The notes under the pieces: model-generated | Told to the model about the DNA's origin: nothing | What the model saw: the letters and a program-made list of their open reading frames with translations, nothing else | The model's database searches: none | Position numbers and translations under genes: made by a program | Shown here: piece by piece, positions 14,710-24,648 of the stretch | Numbering within the stretch: the first letter of the stretch is position 1 | Layout of the letters: the number at the start of each line of letters is the position of its first letter | DNA from: Kiloniellales bacterium | GTDB taxonomy: Bacteria > Pseudomonadota > Alphaproteobacteria > Kiloniellales > JAKSBE01 | Direction of reading: 5' to 3' | Assembly (NCBI GenBank): GCA_030066685.1 | Contig: JASJBF010000016.1 | Location: 1-64,000, forward strand | DNA: 64,000 bases

Positions 14710-15759
14710 ATGAGGGCGGAGCCGGTGAGACTTTCAATCGTTGTACCGATGTACAATGAGGAAGAGGGCCTGGACAGCTTCTTCGACCGGATCGAGCCGA
14801 TTGCGGCACGCATTGTCGATCCGCTGGGCGCCGCCTATGAGATCATCTGCATAGACGACGGCAGCCGGGATGATACGGTCCGCACCCTGCTGCGGCACCG
14901 CAAACGAAACCCGGCCATCAAGATCCTCCGCCTTTCGAGGAATTTCGGCAAGGAAACCGCTCTCTCCGCCGGCCTCGACCACGCCCAGGGCGCGGCGATT
15001 GTGCCCATGGACGCGGACCTGCAGGACCCACCGGAAATCCTGCCGAAGCTCTTCGCCAAATGGCTGGAGGGCTATGACGTCGTCTATGCGGTCAGGCAGT
15101 CGCGCACAAGCGACACCCTGGCCAAGCGGCTGACGGCCGGTTGGTTCTATAGGATCTACAACCGGCTCGCCGACGTGAGCATCCCCTACAACACCGGTGA
15201 CTACCGGCTGATCGACCGCCGCGTGGCCGAGGCCTTAGCCCGTCTGCCGGAGCGCAACCGCTTCATGAAGGGCCTGTTCACCTGGGTCGGTTTCCGACAG
15301 ACCGGAATCAGCTACGAGCGCGAGGAGCGGGCTTTCGGTTCGTCCAAATGGCGCTATTGGAAGCTGTGGAACTTCGCGTTGGACGGCATAACCGCCTCCA
15401 GCACCCTGCCGCTTCGAATTTGGAGCTATCTCGGCCTCGTCGTGTCGCTCCTTGCCTTCGGATACGCCACCTTCCTCATCGTCAGAACCCTGGTGATCGG
15501 CATCGACGTCCCCGGCTACGCCTCGCTCATGGTCGTCGTCCTGATGCTGGGTGGCCTGAACCTGATCGGCTTGGGTGTGATCGGCGAATACCTCGGCCGG
15601 ACCTACATCGAGGTCAAGCAACGCCCCCTCTACCTGGTCAGCGAAAGCCACGGCTTTGCTGAGAACTCCAGCGAGATTGAGGAATGGACATCCAAGCCTG
15701 CCAGCGAATGGCGGAACTCGAAGATGAGCACTGGTGGTTCGTTGCCCGGCGCGGATTGA
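14710..15759 (+). CDS. GtrB/ArnC-like GT2 glycosyltransferase
   Basis: The 349-residue protein has the GT2 start RLSIVVPMYNEEEGLDSFFD, the IDDGSRDDTV nucleotide-sugar motif and the MDADLQDPPE metal motif. The SSKWRYWKLWNFALDGI region and two C-terminal transmembrane helices (about 238-262 and 275-300) complete the pattern of bactoprenol glucosyl/arabinosyl transferases. It is expected to attach a sugar to undecaprenyl phosphate on the cytoplasmic face. ATG 14710 has GGAG upstream at about 14693. A short inverted repeat, TGACGA-TTT-TCGTCA (14664-14678), precedes it and could be an operator. Its 3' end overlaps the next gene by 76 bp in another frame. Confidence 0.9.
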   Translation: MRAEPVRLSIVVPMYNEEEGLDSFFDRIEPIAARIVDPLGAAYEIICIDDGSRDDTVRTLLRHRKRNPAIKILRLSRNFGKETALSAGLDHAQGAAIVPMDADLQDPPEILPKLFAKWLEGYDVVYAVRQSRTSDTLAKRLTAGWFYRIYNRLADVSIPYNTGDYRLIDRRVAEALARLPERNRFMKGLFTWVGFRQTGISYEREERAFGSSKWRYWKLWNFALDGITASSTLPLRIWSYLGLVVSLLAFGYATFLIVRTLVIGIDVPGYASLMVVVLMLGGLNLIGLGVIGEYLGRTYIEVKQRPLYLVSESHGFAENSSEIEEWTSKPASEWRNSKMSTGGSLPGAD

Positions 15760-16415
15760 TCGCCCAACGCCTGTCTCAAGAGCTCGACTTGCCCCCGTCT
15801 GCGAAGATCCTCGATGCCGGCTGCGGCACCGGCGGCAATCTCGCGCTGCTCAGCCGCTTTGGCCAGGTCTTCGGATTTGAGCCGAACGACGAGGCTAGAA
15901 GTCTTGCGCTGCGCAAGGGAAAGTTCGACCTCCGGTCGGGATGGCTGCCTGACGCAATACCCTTTGAACTCGGCCGCTTCGATCTGGTCGTGGCCTTGGA
16001 TGTCTTGGAGCACATCGATGATGACCGTGCTAGCCTGAAGGAGCTTTGGAACCAGCTGAGGCCCGGAGGCCACCTCTTCGTCACGGTTCCCGCTTACCAG
16101 TTTCTTTGGAGCCATCACGACGAGGTTCATCATCACAAGCGCCGATACACTCGAGGACAACTCGCGGCATTGATGACGGAATCCGGCTTTGATCTTTCCC
16201 GTGTGACCTACTTCAACACGTTCCTTTTCCCTGCCGTCGCCACGCTGAGGTTTGCCAACTCGATTCTCGGTCGCAAGGGGTCGGACGACGCCATGCCCTC
16301 CCCTCGATTGAACGCTCTCCTGCGTCGAGTTTTCGAGTCCGAAGCCCACCTCCTGCCCTTCGTGTCCTTGCCCTTCGGCGTGTCATTGATGGCCTTGGCC
16401 CGGAAGCGGAACTGA
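15684..16415 (+). CDS. Class I SAM-dependent methyltransferase
   Basis: The 243-residue protein shows motif I ILDAGCGTGGNLALL at about residue 42 and the post-motif segment LVVALDVLEHIDDD. The downstream RPGGHLFVTVPAY beta strand is typical of ubiquinone-biosynthesis-like class I methyltransferases. The N-terminal MAELEDEHWWFVARR motif is common in methyltransferases of polysaccharide or glycolipid loci. It starts 76 bp before the end of the upstream glycosyltransferase, so translation is probably coupled. The substrate is likely a glycan or lipid-linked sugar, but this is inference. The base composition looks less GC-rich than in the flanking core genes. Confidence 0.86.
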   Translation: MDIQACQRMAELEDEHWWFVARRGLIAQRLSQELDLPPSAKILDAGCGTGGNLALLSRFGQVFGFEPNDEARSLALRKGKFDLRSGWLPDAIPFELGRFDLVVALDVLEHIDDDRASLKELWNQLRPGGHLFVTVPAYQFLWSHHDEVHHHKRRYTRGQLAALMTESGFDLSRVTYFNTFLFPAVATLRFANSILGRKGSDDAMPSPRLNALLRRVFESEAHLLPFVSLPFGVSLMALARKRN

Positions 16416-16559
16416 GCATTGGGCTCATCATGCGGCTGCGCCCTCGCAGTGACCGCGAGGCGAGGGCCGGACCGCAGCCCTTAATGCGCCGTTAATCCCG
16501 ACCTGGGATTCTCCTTGGCCTTTGAAGCCGGCCCGCCGGTTGCAACTCAGCAGCGCGGT

Positions 16560-18152
16560 ATGAACCTCCTCGTACGAACCCTGCACGAAGCCTTTCTCGA
16601 CCGTCGCTTGGGGATGCTGCTGGTGACGGCGCTCGTGGCCGCCGCTCCGTGGTACCTCTCCTACCGCCTGATCAGTCACGACGTCGGATGGATGCTGGCA
16701 TCTGCCAATCAGCTCCTCGACGGCACGGGGCGCCTGTACCAGGACATCTTTTTCGAGGTCAATCCGCCCCTTGCGCTCTTCCTCAAGCTCCCGGTGGTGC
16801 TCTTCGCCCGGACCACCGGGCTCTTCGAGGTCGATGTCTTGCTGACCTATGTATTCCTGCTCTCCGGCGCATCCATCGGACTCATCGCGCACCAGATCTC
16901 GAGACTGCCTGAAATCGACTCGCTCACTCGGCGGAGCGTCGTGCTCGGTGCCCTCCTCTCGCTCCTGCTGCTCCCGGGGCCTGACTTCGGTCAGCGCGAG
17001 CACTTCCTCCTGATCTTCTGCCTGCCCTACCTCGTCCTGTCGGCTCTTCGGTCGGCCGGCCATCGCCCCGGAGGCTTTGCCTCGCTCCTTGCGGGCACCA
17101 TGGCGGCGCTGGGTTTCGTGCTGAAACCCTACTTCCTGCTCCTGCCCCTCCTGGTGGAGATCTACGTCTTGGTCCGGACGCGAAGCCTGACCGCGATCAT
17201 GCGGCCTGAAGCGGTGGCAATGGTCTTGACCGGCCTTGGCTATGCGCTCTTCGTGGTCGTCGCCACACCGGAATACTTGACTGACGTGCTGCCGGTGGTC
17301 CTCGCGCTCTACGATGGCGCGTTCCGGAGTCCCTGGCGGTCGGTCTTGGTCACGCAGGAAACCCTTCTCATCGCCTTGGCGCTGATCATGCACCTCGCCT
17401 ACAGGAAACGGCAGACCAATCCTTGTTTGGGCGATATCTTCGCGATCGCCGCCGCCGCTTTCCTTTGCGCCTATATCGTCCAGATGAAGGGCTGGCACTA
17501 CCACGTAGTTCCCGCTCTGGCCGCTGCTTTCTGTACCCTCTGCCTCCTCGTTGCCGGAATCCTCGACTCGGCGATGAAATCGACAGATCGCCCTTCGCAA
17601 CATGCGACGGCCAGCATTGTCGCGATGCTTTGCATGCTTGTCGTGGCTTCTGTCACCGCGAAGCAGATATATCGGGAAGGTGGCGCGAGCTCCTTTGCTG
17701 AAGCCCTGGTGCCGATCATCGAGCAACACGCGCCGGAAGGAATGATCTACGGCCTTTCGACTAATGTTTCGGCAGGCTTTCCAGCGGTCAACTACGGCCG
17801 CGCCCGCTGGGGATCGCGCTACTCGACGCTGTGGATGTTGCCAGGCATCATCAGGAAGCAGGCCGATCCCGAAGCTCTCGACCCGGCGGAAAGCGCGAGA
17901 GTGAGCGCGTTCGAGAGCGCATTCCGAGAGACCGTCCTCGAAGACCTGACCAAGAGCCGACCCGATCTGATCATCTTGGACGATCGAGAGGACAAGGCCT
18001 ACTTTGGTGGTCTTCCCTTCGACTATGTCGGTTATTTCTCGAGCGATCCGAGATTTCGGGAACTCTGGGCCGCCTACGACCCGGTCGACCGCATCGGCGG
18101 TTTCCTCATATTCAAGCGCAGGCAAACGAACTCGCTGGCCGGCGGTCCATAG
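16560..18152 (+). CDS. Polytopic GT-C type glycosyltransferase (ArnT/RgtA-like)
   Basis: About 530 residues with 10 or more hydrophobic helices and a soluble C-terminal domain. The first loop carries an acidic residue in SHDVGWMLASANQLL and the motif FFEVNPPLALFLK, resembling the catalytic periplasmic loop of GT-C enzymes that use lipid-linked sugars. I therefore expect transfer of a sugar from a polyprenyl-phosphate donor (made by the upstream GT2 genes) to lipid A or another periplasmic acceptor. ATG 16560 is preferred; the same frame also has a TTG at 16515. A hairpin-rich 144-bp spacer separates it from the methyltransferase gene. Confidence 0.75.
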   Translation: MNLLVRTLHEAFLDRRLGMLLVTALVAAAPWYLSYRLISHDVGWMLASANQLLDGTGRLYQDIFFEVNPPLALFLKLPVVLFARTTGLFEVDVLLTYVFLLSGASIGLIAHQISRLPEIDSLTRRSVVLGALLSLLLLPGPDFGQREHFLLIFCLPYLVLSALRSAGHRPGGFASLLAGTMAALGFVLKPYFLLLPLLVEIYVLVRTRSLTAIMRPEAVAMVLTGLGYALFVVVATPEYLTDVLPVVLALYDGAFRSPWRSVLVTQETLLIALALIMHLAYRKRQTNPCLGDIFAIAAAAFLCAYIVQMKGWHYHVVPALAAAFCTLCLLVAGILDSAMKSTDRPSQHATASIVAMLCMLVVASVTAKQIYREGGASSFAEALVPIIEQHAPEGMIYGLSTNVSAGFPAVNYGRARWGSRYSTLWMLPGIIRKQADPEALDPAESARVSAFESAFRETVLEDLTKSRPDLIILDDREDKAYFGGLPFDYVGYFSSDPRFRELWAAYDPVDRIGGFLIFKRRQTNSLAGGP

Positions 18153-18189
18153 TCAGCACGGATCGCCACCCGAAGTCGCGCGGGCCGAC

Positions 18190-18215
18190 GGCTCGGCGAG
18201 CGGCGCGGCCGAGCC
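18190..18215. terminator. Candidate bidirectional hairpin between convergent genes
   Basis: GGCTCGGC (18190-18197) and GCCGAGCC (18208-18215) form an 8-bp stem with a 10-nt loop in the 64-bp space between the convergent membrane glycosyltransferase and msrP genes. There is no T-run, so an intrinsic terminator is only suggested by position. Confidence 0.35.
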
Positions 18216-18216
18216 C

Positions 18217-19245
18217 TCACATGAAGAGCTTCTCGCCCTCCAGGCCTTCGTAGAGGCTCGCGACCTCTTCGCCGTAGCCGTTGTAGAGCACGGTCGGGAC
18301 CTTCTGCTGGGTCGCGATGTCGGTCTCCATGGCCTGGCTCCAGCGCGGGTGGGAGACCTCCGGGTTCACGTTGGCCCAGAACCCGTACTCCTTGGGCTGG
18401 ATCTCCTCCCAGAAGCTGACCGGGCGCTTGTCGGTGAACTCGAAGCGGACCAGGCCCTTGGACGACTTGAAGCCGTACTTCCAGGGCAGCGCGATGCGCA
18501 GGGGGGCGCCGTTCTGTTTCGGCCCGGGCTTGCCGTACATGCCGGTGACCAGGAAGGCCAGGTCGTGCGTCGCCTCCTCGATGGTGACGCCCTCGACGTA
18601 GGGCCAGGGATACCAGGGCGCGCTCTGGCCGCTGGCGACCTCCGGGTTGTGGAAGCTGACCAGCTTGACGTACTTGGCCGCCGCCAGGGGCTTGGCCAGC
18701 TCGACCAGGGATTTGAGCGGGAAGCCGCTCCAGGGCACGGCCATGGACCAGGCTTCAACGCAGCGGTGCCGGTAGAGCCGCTCCTGCAGCGGCATCTTGG
18801 CCAGCAGGTCGTCGATGCCGATCTCGAAGGGCTTTTCGACCAGGCCGTCGATGGCCACCGTCCAGGGCCGGATCGGCAGGGCCTGGGCCTTGCGCCAGAT
18901 GTTCTTGGAGGAGCCGAACTCGTAGTAGTTGTTGTAGGTGGTGGCGATCTCCTCGGGAGTCGGCTCGCCGACGATCTTGTAGCGGAGGTTGCGCTGGAAG
19001 GGATAAAGGCCCGCCGAAGGATCGGTCTCGGCCGCCTGGGCGCTCGAAACCGCACCGCCCGTCTCAGAAGCCGCCTCGGCCGCGACCTGCTCGTCCTCCC
19101 CGCAGGCCGCCAAGAGACCGCTGGCGCCGATTACGATCGGCCCGGCCGCCGCCGCCTTGATGATCCGCCGACGGTTGCGGAAGACCTCCTCGGGGGTCGC
19201 TGCGCTCTCGGGCAGCTCCCAGCCACGCTTGATCCTGATGAGCAT
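18217..19245 (-). CDS. msrP: Periplasmic methionine sulfoxide reductase catalytic subunit MsrP (YedY)
   Basis: MsrP is a molybdopterin enzyme that repairs oxidised methionine in periplasmic proteins. The 342-residue protein starts at ATG 19245, with GGGAG about 10 nt upstream. A Tat motif (NRRRIIK, residues 24-30) precedes a hydrophobic stretch ending GLLAAC at 43-48, which also fits a lipobox with C48. The predicted molybdenum-ligating cysteine is C162 in YRHRCVEAWSMAVPW. The C-terminal part (YGFWANVNPEVSHPRWSQA) is characteristic of the family. The usual membrane partner MsrQ is not adjacent. A frame open back to 19305 adds 20 unrelated residues. Confidence 0.93.
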   Translation of the reverse strand: MLIRIKRGWELPESAATPEEVFRNRRRIIKAAAAGPIVIGASGLLAACGEDEQVAAEAASETGGAVSSAQAAETDPSAGLYPFQRNLRYKIVGEPTPEEIATTYNNYYEFGSSKNIWRKAQALPIRPWTVAIDGLVEKPFEIGIDDLLAKMPLQERLYRHRCVEAWSMAVPWSGFPLKSLVELAKPLAAAKYVKLVSFHNPEVASGQSAPWYPWPYVEGVTIEEATHDLAFLVTGMYGKPGPKQNGAPLRIALPWKYGFKSSKGLVRFEFTDKRPVSFWEEIQPKEYGFWANVNPEVSHPRWSQAMETDIATQQKVPTVLYNGYGEEVASLYEGLEGEKLFM

Positions 19246-19391
19246 TCGGCACGTCTCCCTTTTTGGGGCTGCGACAGAGCTAGTCGCTTTCCAGGCGCGG
19301 CGCAATTCAACGATCCGCGAGTGAAACGCGAGGTGACCGGGAAGCTGTTAAGGTAAACCGAAGCTGAATCCGCAAACCGCCCAAACCGTCT

Positions 19392-19865
19392 CTACTCGAG
19401 CAGGCTGCGCAGCATCCAGGCGGTCTTCTCGTGCACGGTCATGCGCTGGGTCAGCAGGTCGGCGGTGACCTCGTCGCTGCCCTCCTCGGCAGCCGGGAAG
19501 ACCGAGCGGGCGGTCTTGGCGACGGTCTCATGGCCCTTGACCAGCTCGCGGATCATGTCCTCGGCCTTGGGCACGTTTTCCGACTCCTCGACCGCGCTGA
19601 GCCTGGCGTAGGCGGCATAGCTGCCCGGCGCGTAGGCGCCCAGGGCCCGGATCCGCTCGGCGACCTCGTCAACCGCGGTGGCAAGTTCCGTGTACTGCTC
19701 CTCGAACATAATGTGCAGGGTCTGAAACATCGGCCCGGTGACGTTCCAATGGAAGTTGTGCGTCTTGAGATACAGTGTGTAGCTGTCCGCCAGGACCTTG
19801 GACAGACCCTCCGCAATGTTCTCGCGGCTGTCGGCCGGGATACCGGTATCGATCGGAATGCTCAT
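19392..19865 (-). CDS. dps: Dps-family ferritin-like DNA-protection protein
   Basis: Dps forms a 12-subunit shell that oxidises iron with peroxide and protects DNA. The 157-residue protein keeps the intersubunit ferroxidase ligands H39 (NFHWNV), H51, E55, D66 and E70 ([13 protein letters not shown]). The N-terminal tail has no lysine cluster, so direct DNA binding is less certain. ATG 19865 is supported by a G-rich site (GGGGGTG) just upstream; the frame is open to 20003 without homology. It is 146 bp upstream of msrP on the same strand, so the two stress genes may share control. An upstream palindrome is listed separately. Confidence 0.93.
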   Translation of the reverse strand: MSIPIDTGIPADSRENIAEGLSKVLADSYTLYLKTHNFHWNVTGPMFQTLHIMFEEQYTELATAVDEVAERIRALGAYAPGSYAAYARLSAVEESENVPKAEDMIRELVKGHETVAKTARSVFPAAEEGSDEVTADLLTQRMTVHEKTAWMLRSLLE

Positions 19866-19910
19866 TGTCACCCCCTTGCTGGAAATCGCTGTCCACTTTT
19901 CCGGACACGA

Positions 19911-19924
19911 GACCATATATGGTC
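19911..19924. promoter_or_regulatory. Perfect palindrome upstream of dps (candidate operator)
   Basis: GACCATATATGGTC is a perfect 14-bp palindrome 46-59 bp upstream of the dps start, inside an AT-rich stretch. It could be a regulator binding site; it does not match an OxyR or Irr consensus that I can recognise. Confidence 0.4.
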
Positions 19925-20018
19925 GCGAAGCCGGTCGGATACAACCTACATTGGAATCATTGTAATCTAATGACGAAGCCCTTGGACCGAGCTTTGCAAC
20001 CAACCAGGCGAATGCTCG

Positions 20019-20849
20019 TCATGCCACGGCCTGCAGCTCCACGCTTCCGAGCGGGCCGAAGTCGGCCAGCGCCCTCTGCCCGGGTTGCAGATCCCGGAGC
20101 CCGGTCACAACGCCGGTGCTGACGACCTCCCCGGCCAGCAGCCCGCCGCCGCGCCGGGCCCGGTCGTTGGCGAGCCAGGTCAGCGCCTCCAGGGGATGGC
20201 CCAGAGCGTTGGCGCCCTGCCCTTCGGTCGCTATGTCACCGTCGATGCGCAGCTCGACCCGCTGGGCGGCAAGGTCGAGCTCGCGCCAAGCGGCGCTGCC
20301 CGGGCCGAGGACAAGCAGGGCGTGAGCCGCGTTGTCGGCCACCAGCTGGACCGCGCCGACCTCCGACCAGGCCGCCCCGTAGCTGCTGGTGACCACCTCG
20401 ATCGCCGGGTAGGCCAGGTCGACGGCCGCCGCGACCTCGTCCCGTCCGTAGGGCTCGGAGCGCGGCGGCAGGGCTGCGCGGAGACGAAAGGCGAACTCGG
20501 GCTCCAGGAAGTGAAAGATGTAGTCCGCCGGGGCGAAGACCGCCGGGCTCTCCAACAGACCGCGCTCCAAGGCCCGTCCGGCGAAGGGCTCGGCGACCCC
20601 CAGGGCCCGCTGTGCCAGCTCGCTGGTGCAGCCGATCTTGTAGCCCCGCGGCACCGCGCCCCAGGCCCGAAGCAGGGCCGCCTGCACCTCGTAGCCCTCG
20701 TCCAGGGTCGCAGGCCGCAGCTGTTCCGGCAGGCCGTCTTCGAGGGCCCGGCCGGTCTGTCTGGCCTGCTTCAGAAGCTCGGCCGCCATCCGGGCGTGGT
20801 CGCTGATCTCTTTCCGCTCCCCACCACGCCCCGGGTCGTCCGAGTTCAT
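20019..20849 (-). CDS. 2-keto-4-pentenoate hydratase family protein (MhpD/FAH superfamily)
   Basis: These metal-dependent enzymes hydrate 2-oxo-4-pentenoates in aromatic catabolism; related members decarboxylate similar oxo-acids. The 276-residue protein has RGYKIGCTSELAQRALG, the metal-ligand motif FLEPEFAFRLRA and the downstream glutamate in YPAIEVVTSSY. The NALGHPLEALTWLAN segment near the C-terminus is also characteristic. No other aromatic-degradation gene is adjacent, so the physiological substrate is unclear. It starts 17 bp after the EF-G-like gene. ATG 20849 is reported; a second ATG at 20789 is also plausible. The long upstream extension of the frame overlaps the EF-G gene and is not coding. 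Confidence 0.85.
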   Translation of the reverse strand: MNSDDPGRGGERKEISDHARMAAELLKQARQTGRALEDGLPEQLRPATLDEGYEVQAALLRAWGAVPRGYKIGCTSELAQRALGVAEPFAGRALERGLLESPAVFAPADYIFHFLEPEFAFRLRAALPPRSEPYGRDEVAAAVDLAYPAIEVVTSSYGAAWSEVGAVQLVADNAAHALLVLGPGSAAWRELDLAAQRVELRIDGDIATEGQGANALGHPLEALTWLANDRARRGGGLLAGEVVSTGVVTGLRDLQPGQRALADFGPLGSVELQAVA

Positions 20850-20866
20850 GCCCGCGCCGTCCGGGT

Positions 20867-22909
20867 TCAGTGGGCCGCTTGATCGCTCTGGCGTTCGGAG
20901 ATCACCCTGTCCGCCAGCTTGCCGATCAGTTCCTGGAGATGGTCGAAGGCGAACTCGTAGGTTCCGACGCCGAGGGTGAGCGAGCGCAGCTCGACGATGA
21001 GGTCGTGGATCTCGGACTGCGGCATGTGAGCCTGCACGACGTCCCAGCCCTGCCAGCCCTGCTTGCCGTCGAAGCCGAGGATCTGCCCGCGCCGTCCGCT
21101 GATTAGGCCGTGGACCCGCGAGGTGAAGTCGCTGGGCACCGAGATCTTGACCAGGAAGATCGGCTCCAGCAGCACCGGGTCGCACTGCGGCATGCCCTCG
21201 GACATCGCCAGGCGGCCGGCGGTCTTGAAGGCCTGGTCGGAGCTGTCCACCGAGTGGTACTGGCCGTCGTAGAGGTTGACCGCGACGTCGACCACCGGGA
21301 AGCCGAGCGGCCCGCTGCCGAGGTACTCCTTCACCCCGGTCTCGACCGAGGGGATGTACTGCTTGGGCACGCTGCCGCCGACGATGGAATCGCTGAACTC
21401 GAAGCCGCTGCCCCGCGGCAGCGGCTTGATCTCGACGTGAACGTCGCCGAACTGGCCGTGCCCGCCCGACTGCCGCTTGAAGCGGGAATGCTGCTTGATG
21501 CTCCTGCGGATGGTCTCCTTGTAGGCGGTCAAGGGCGGCGAGAGGGTGACCTCGACGTGGGACTTGCTCTTCAGCCGCTCGGCGGCCACCCGCAGGTGGA
21601 TCTCGCCCTGCCCCCAGAGCAGCATCTGGTGGGTGTCCGGGTTGTGCTCGAGGACCAGAGAGGGGTCCTCTTCGATCAGGCGGCCGATGCCGCTGGTCAG
21701 CTTGACGTCGTCCTGCCGGTTGACCGGCGCGACGGCCATGGAGAAGACCGGCTTCATCGGTGCCGGCCAGGCCATGCCCGAGTCCGGATTGCGGCCCTTG
21801 GCGGTCACGAGGTCGCCGATCTGCAGGTCCTCCATCCGGCCGAGCCCGACCACGTCGCCGACACCCGCCTGGCTCACCTTCTCGCTGTGCCCGCCCATCA
21901 GCCGGAACAGCCCCGAGGGCCGCTCGCCGGCGATCGCGGTCCCCTCGGCGAGCGCGCCGTCCCAGATCCGGGCCAGGCTGAGCTTGCCGGTGTGAGCCTG
22001 GTAGAAGGTCTTAATCACGGTCGCGGTGAACCCCTCGCCGCCCAGCGGTATGCCGAGGCGCTCGGCGGTCTTGCTCGCCTCGGGCGTCTCGTGGCGCAGG
22101 GCCTTCCAGAGCCGCGTGATGCCGTTGCCGGGCTCGGCCGCGCCGAGCAGGACCGGGACGATCAGGTCGTCCTGCAGGTCCTTGGTCAACTGGCCATAGA
22201 TCTCTTCGCTAGGCGGGACCACGTCCTCCAGCAGCTGCTCGAGCAGGGTGTCGTCGAAGTCGGCGAGGGATTCCAGCATCTCCTGCCGGGCCTCGGACTC
22301 GCGGTCCTTCACGGCGTCCGGCATCTGGACCAGGTCGGAGGTGGCGTTCTCCTTGTACTTGTAGGCCCGCTCGCTCGCCAGGTCGACGAAGCCGCTGATC
22401 TGGTCGCCCTCGCGGATCGGCACCTGGCGCAGCACCAGGGGCTTGGAGGACACGCTCTGCAGCGCCGAGAGAACGTCGCGGATCCGGGAGGTCGCCTTGT
22501 CCATCTTGTTGATGAACAGCATGTGCGGGATGTCGTGGTCGTCCAGGAACTTGAACAGCGGCGCCAGGGTCAGGGCACGGCTCTCCTCGGGGTCGGCGAC
22601 CACCACGGCGACGTCGGCGCCCATCAGGGCGTTGTAGGACTCCTGCGCCAGCTCGATCGAGCCCGGGCAATCGAGCAGGGTCCAGGGCTCGCCCAGGTAG
22701 TCGCAGTGCGCCACGTTGAACTCGACCGACATCTGCCGCTCGCGGGCCTCGACGCTGGAATCGCCGACGGTGTTGCCTTCGCGCACCGTGCCCTTGCGGC
22801 CGATGGCGCCAGCATGGTGGAGCAGCGCCTCCATCAGGGTCGTCTTGCCGCTGGTGTAGGTGCCGACGAGCGCGGCGCAGCGTGGTCCCGAGACCGGCTT
22901 CGTGGTCAT
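20867..22909 (-). CDS. EF-G-like translational GTPase paralogue
   Basis: The 680-residue protein has the domain order of elongation factor G, with GTPase domain, domain II, domain III, domain IV (GGSVPKQYIPSVETGVKEYL) and domain V. The P-loop is GTYTSGKTT (residues 16-24) and the base-specificity motif NKMD is at 134-137. The G3 motif reads DCPGS (80-84) instead of DTPGH, so the histidine that activates water in EF-G is a serine. It is therefore a paralogue, not the main fusA, which normally sits in the str operon. The function may be ribosome recycling or a stress role (inference). ATG 22909. Confidence 0.88.
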   Translation of the reverse strand: MTTKPVSGPRCAALVGTYTSGKTTLMEALLHHAGAIGRKGTVREGNTVGDSSVEARERQMSVEFNVAHCDYLGEPWTLLDCPGSIELAQESYNALMGADVAVVVADPEESRALTLAPLFKFLDDHDIPHMLFINKMDKATSRIRDVLSALQSVSSKPLVLRQVPIREGDQISGFVDLASERAYKYKENATSDLVQMPDAVKDRESEARQEMLESLADFDDTLLEQLLEDVVPPSEEIYGQLTKDLQDDLIVPVLLGAAEPGNGITRLWKALRHETPEASKTAERLGIPLGGEGFTATVIKTFYQAHTGKLSLARIWDGALAEGTAIAGERPSGLFRLMGGHSEKVSQAGVGDVVGLGRMEDLQIGDLVTAKGRNPDSGMAWPAPMKPVFSMAVAPVNRQDDVKLTSGIGRLIEEDPSLVLEHNPDTHQMLLWGQGEIHLRVAAERLKSKSHVEVTLSPPLTAYKETIRRSIKQHSRFKRQSGGHGQFGDVHVEIKPLPRGSGFEFSDSIVGGSVPKQYIPSVETGVKEYLGSGPLGFPVVDVAVNLYDGQYHSVDSSDQAFKTAGRLAMSEGMPQCDPVLLEPIFLVKISVPSDFTSRVHGLISGRRGQILGFDGKQGWQGWDVVQAHMPQSEIHDLIVELRSLTLGVGTYEFAFDHLQELIGKLADRVISERQSDQAAH

Positions 22910-23004
22910 GCTTTCCTCCCTGTCGCTATCCGCCCTTTGGCGGCTTGTTGTTCCCTGCGAACAGCTTAGCCCAATGTTCCCGGAGAGGACACCGGCCTTG
23001 CAAT

Positions 23005-23044
23005 AGAAAAGCCCCGGATTCGGGCAGCTGTAGGGCGAATCCGG
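23005..23044 (-). terminator. Predicted intrinsic terminator downstream of aspC
   Basis: On the minus strand a 9-bp stem CCGGATTCG/CGAATCCGG (genomic 23014-23022 with 23036-23044) is followed by GGGGCTTTTCTATT. It lies about 200 bp after the aspC stop and before the EF-G-like gene. Confidence 0.55.
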
Positions 23045-23079
23045 GCCTGGCCAGGGTGTCTAGTGGTTAAGACCAGCAC

Positions 23080-23213
23080 GTGTCTTCTCACCATCTGTCG
23101 TGGCCGGGGCGCGTACGCGCGGCGCTTCGCGCGACCCGGCCATCCATGGTGTCGGCGGCTCGATGGATGCCCGGATCAAGTCCGGGCATGACAGTGGATG
23201 TCAATGGCGGGCG
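23080..23213. repeat. Dispersed palindromic repeat element in the fusA-like/aspC gap
   Basis: The 330-bp gap 22910-23239 has no gene. It contains a block beginning GTGTCTTCTCACCATC and TGGCCGGGGCG. The stem CATCCAT/ATGGATG follows (23141-23147, 23163-23169). A perfect 9-bp hairpin, ATGCCCGGA-TCAAG-TCCGGGCAT, is at 23167-23189. The phrase around ATGCCCGGATCAAGTCCGGG is a widespread intergenic repeat in alphaproteobacterial genomes (knowledge). A related block lies at 42128-42165. Confidence 0.6.
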
Positions 23214-23239
23214 AGGCTGGATCCGCAACAGCCCGGGGC

Positions 23240-24484
<1,245 letters not shown>

Positions 24485-24648
24485 CTAGCCGGGGCGGACC
24501 GGCCTTGGCAACGGCAAAGCCCCGAGGGCAAAACCCCGGCAGCGCGGGCAGCGCGATTGTGCGACGGCTCGAACTTTGGAAGAGTGTCGCCTCGACCGGG
24601 GGACGCCGCCCGGCGGCCCGCGAGAACATGGATCAGGGAGGATTCCAG

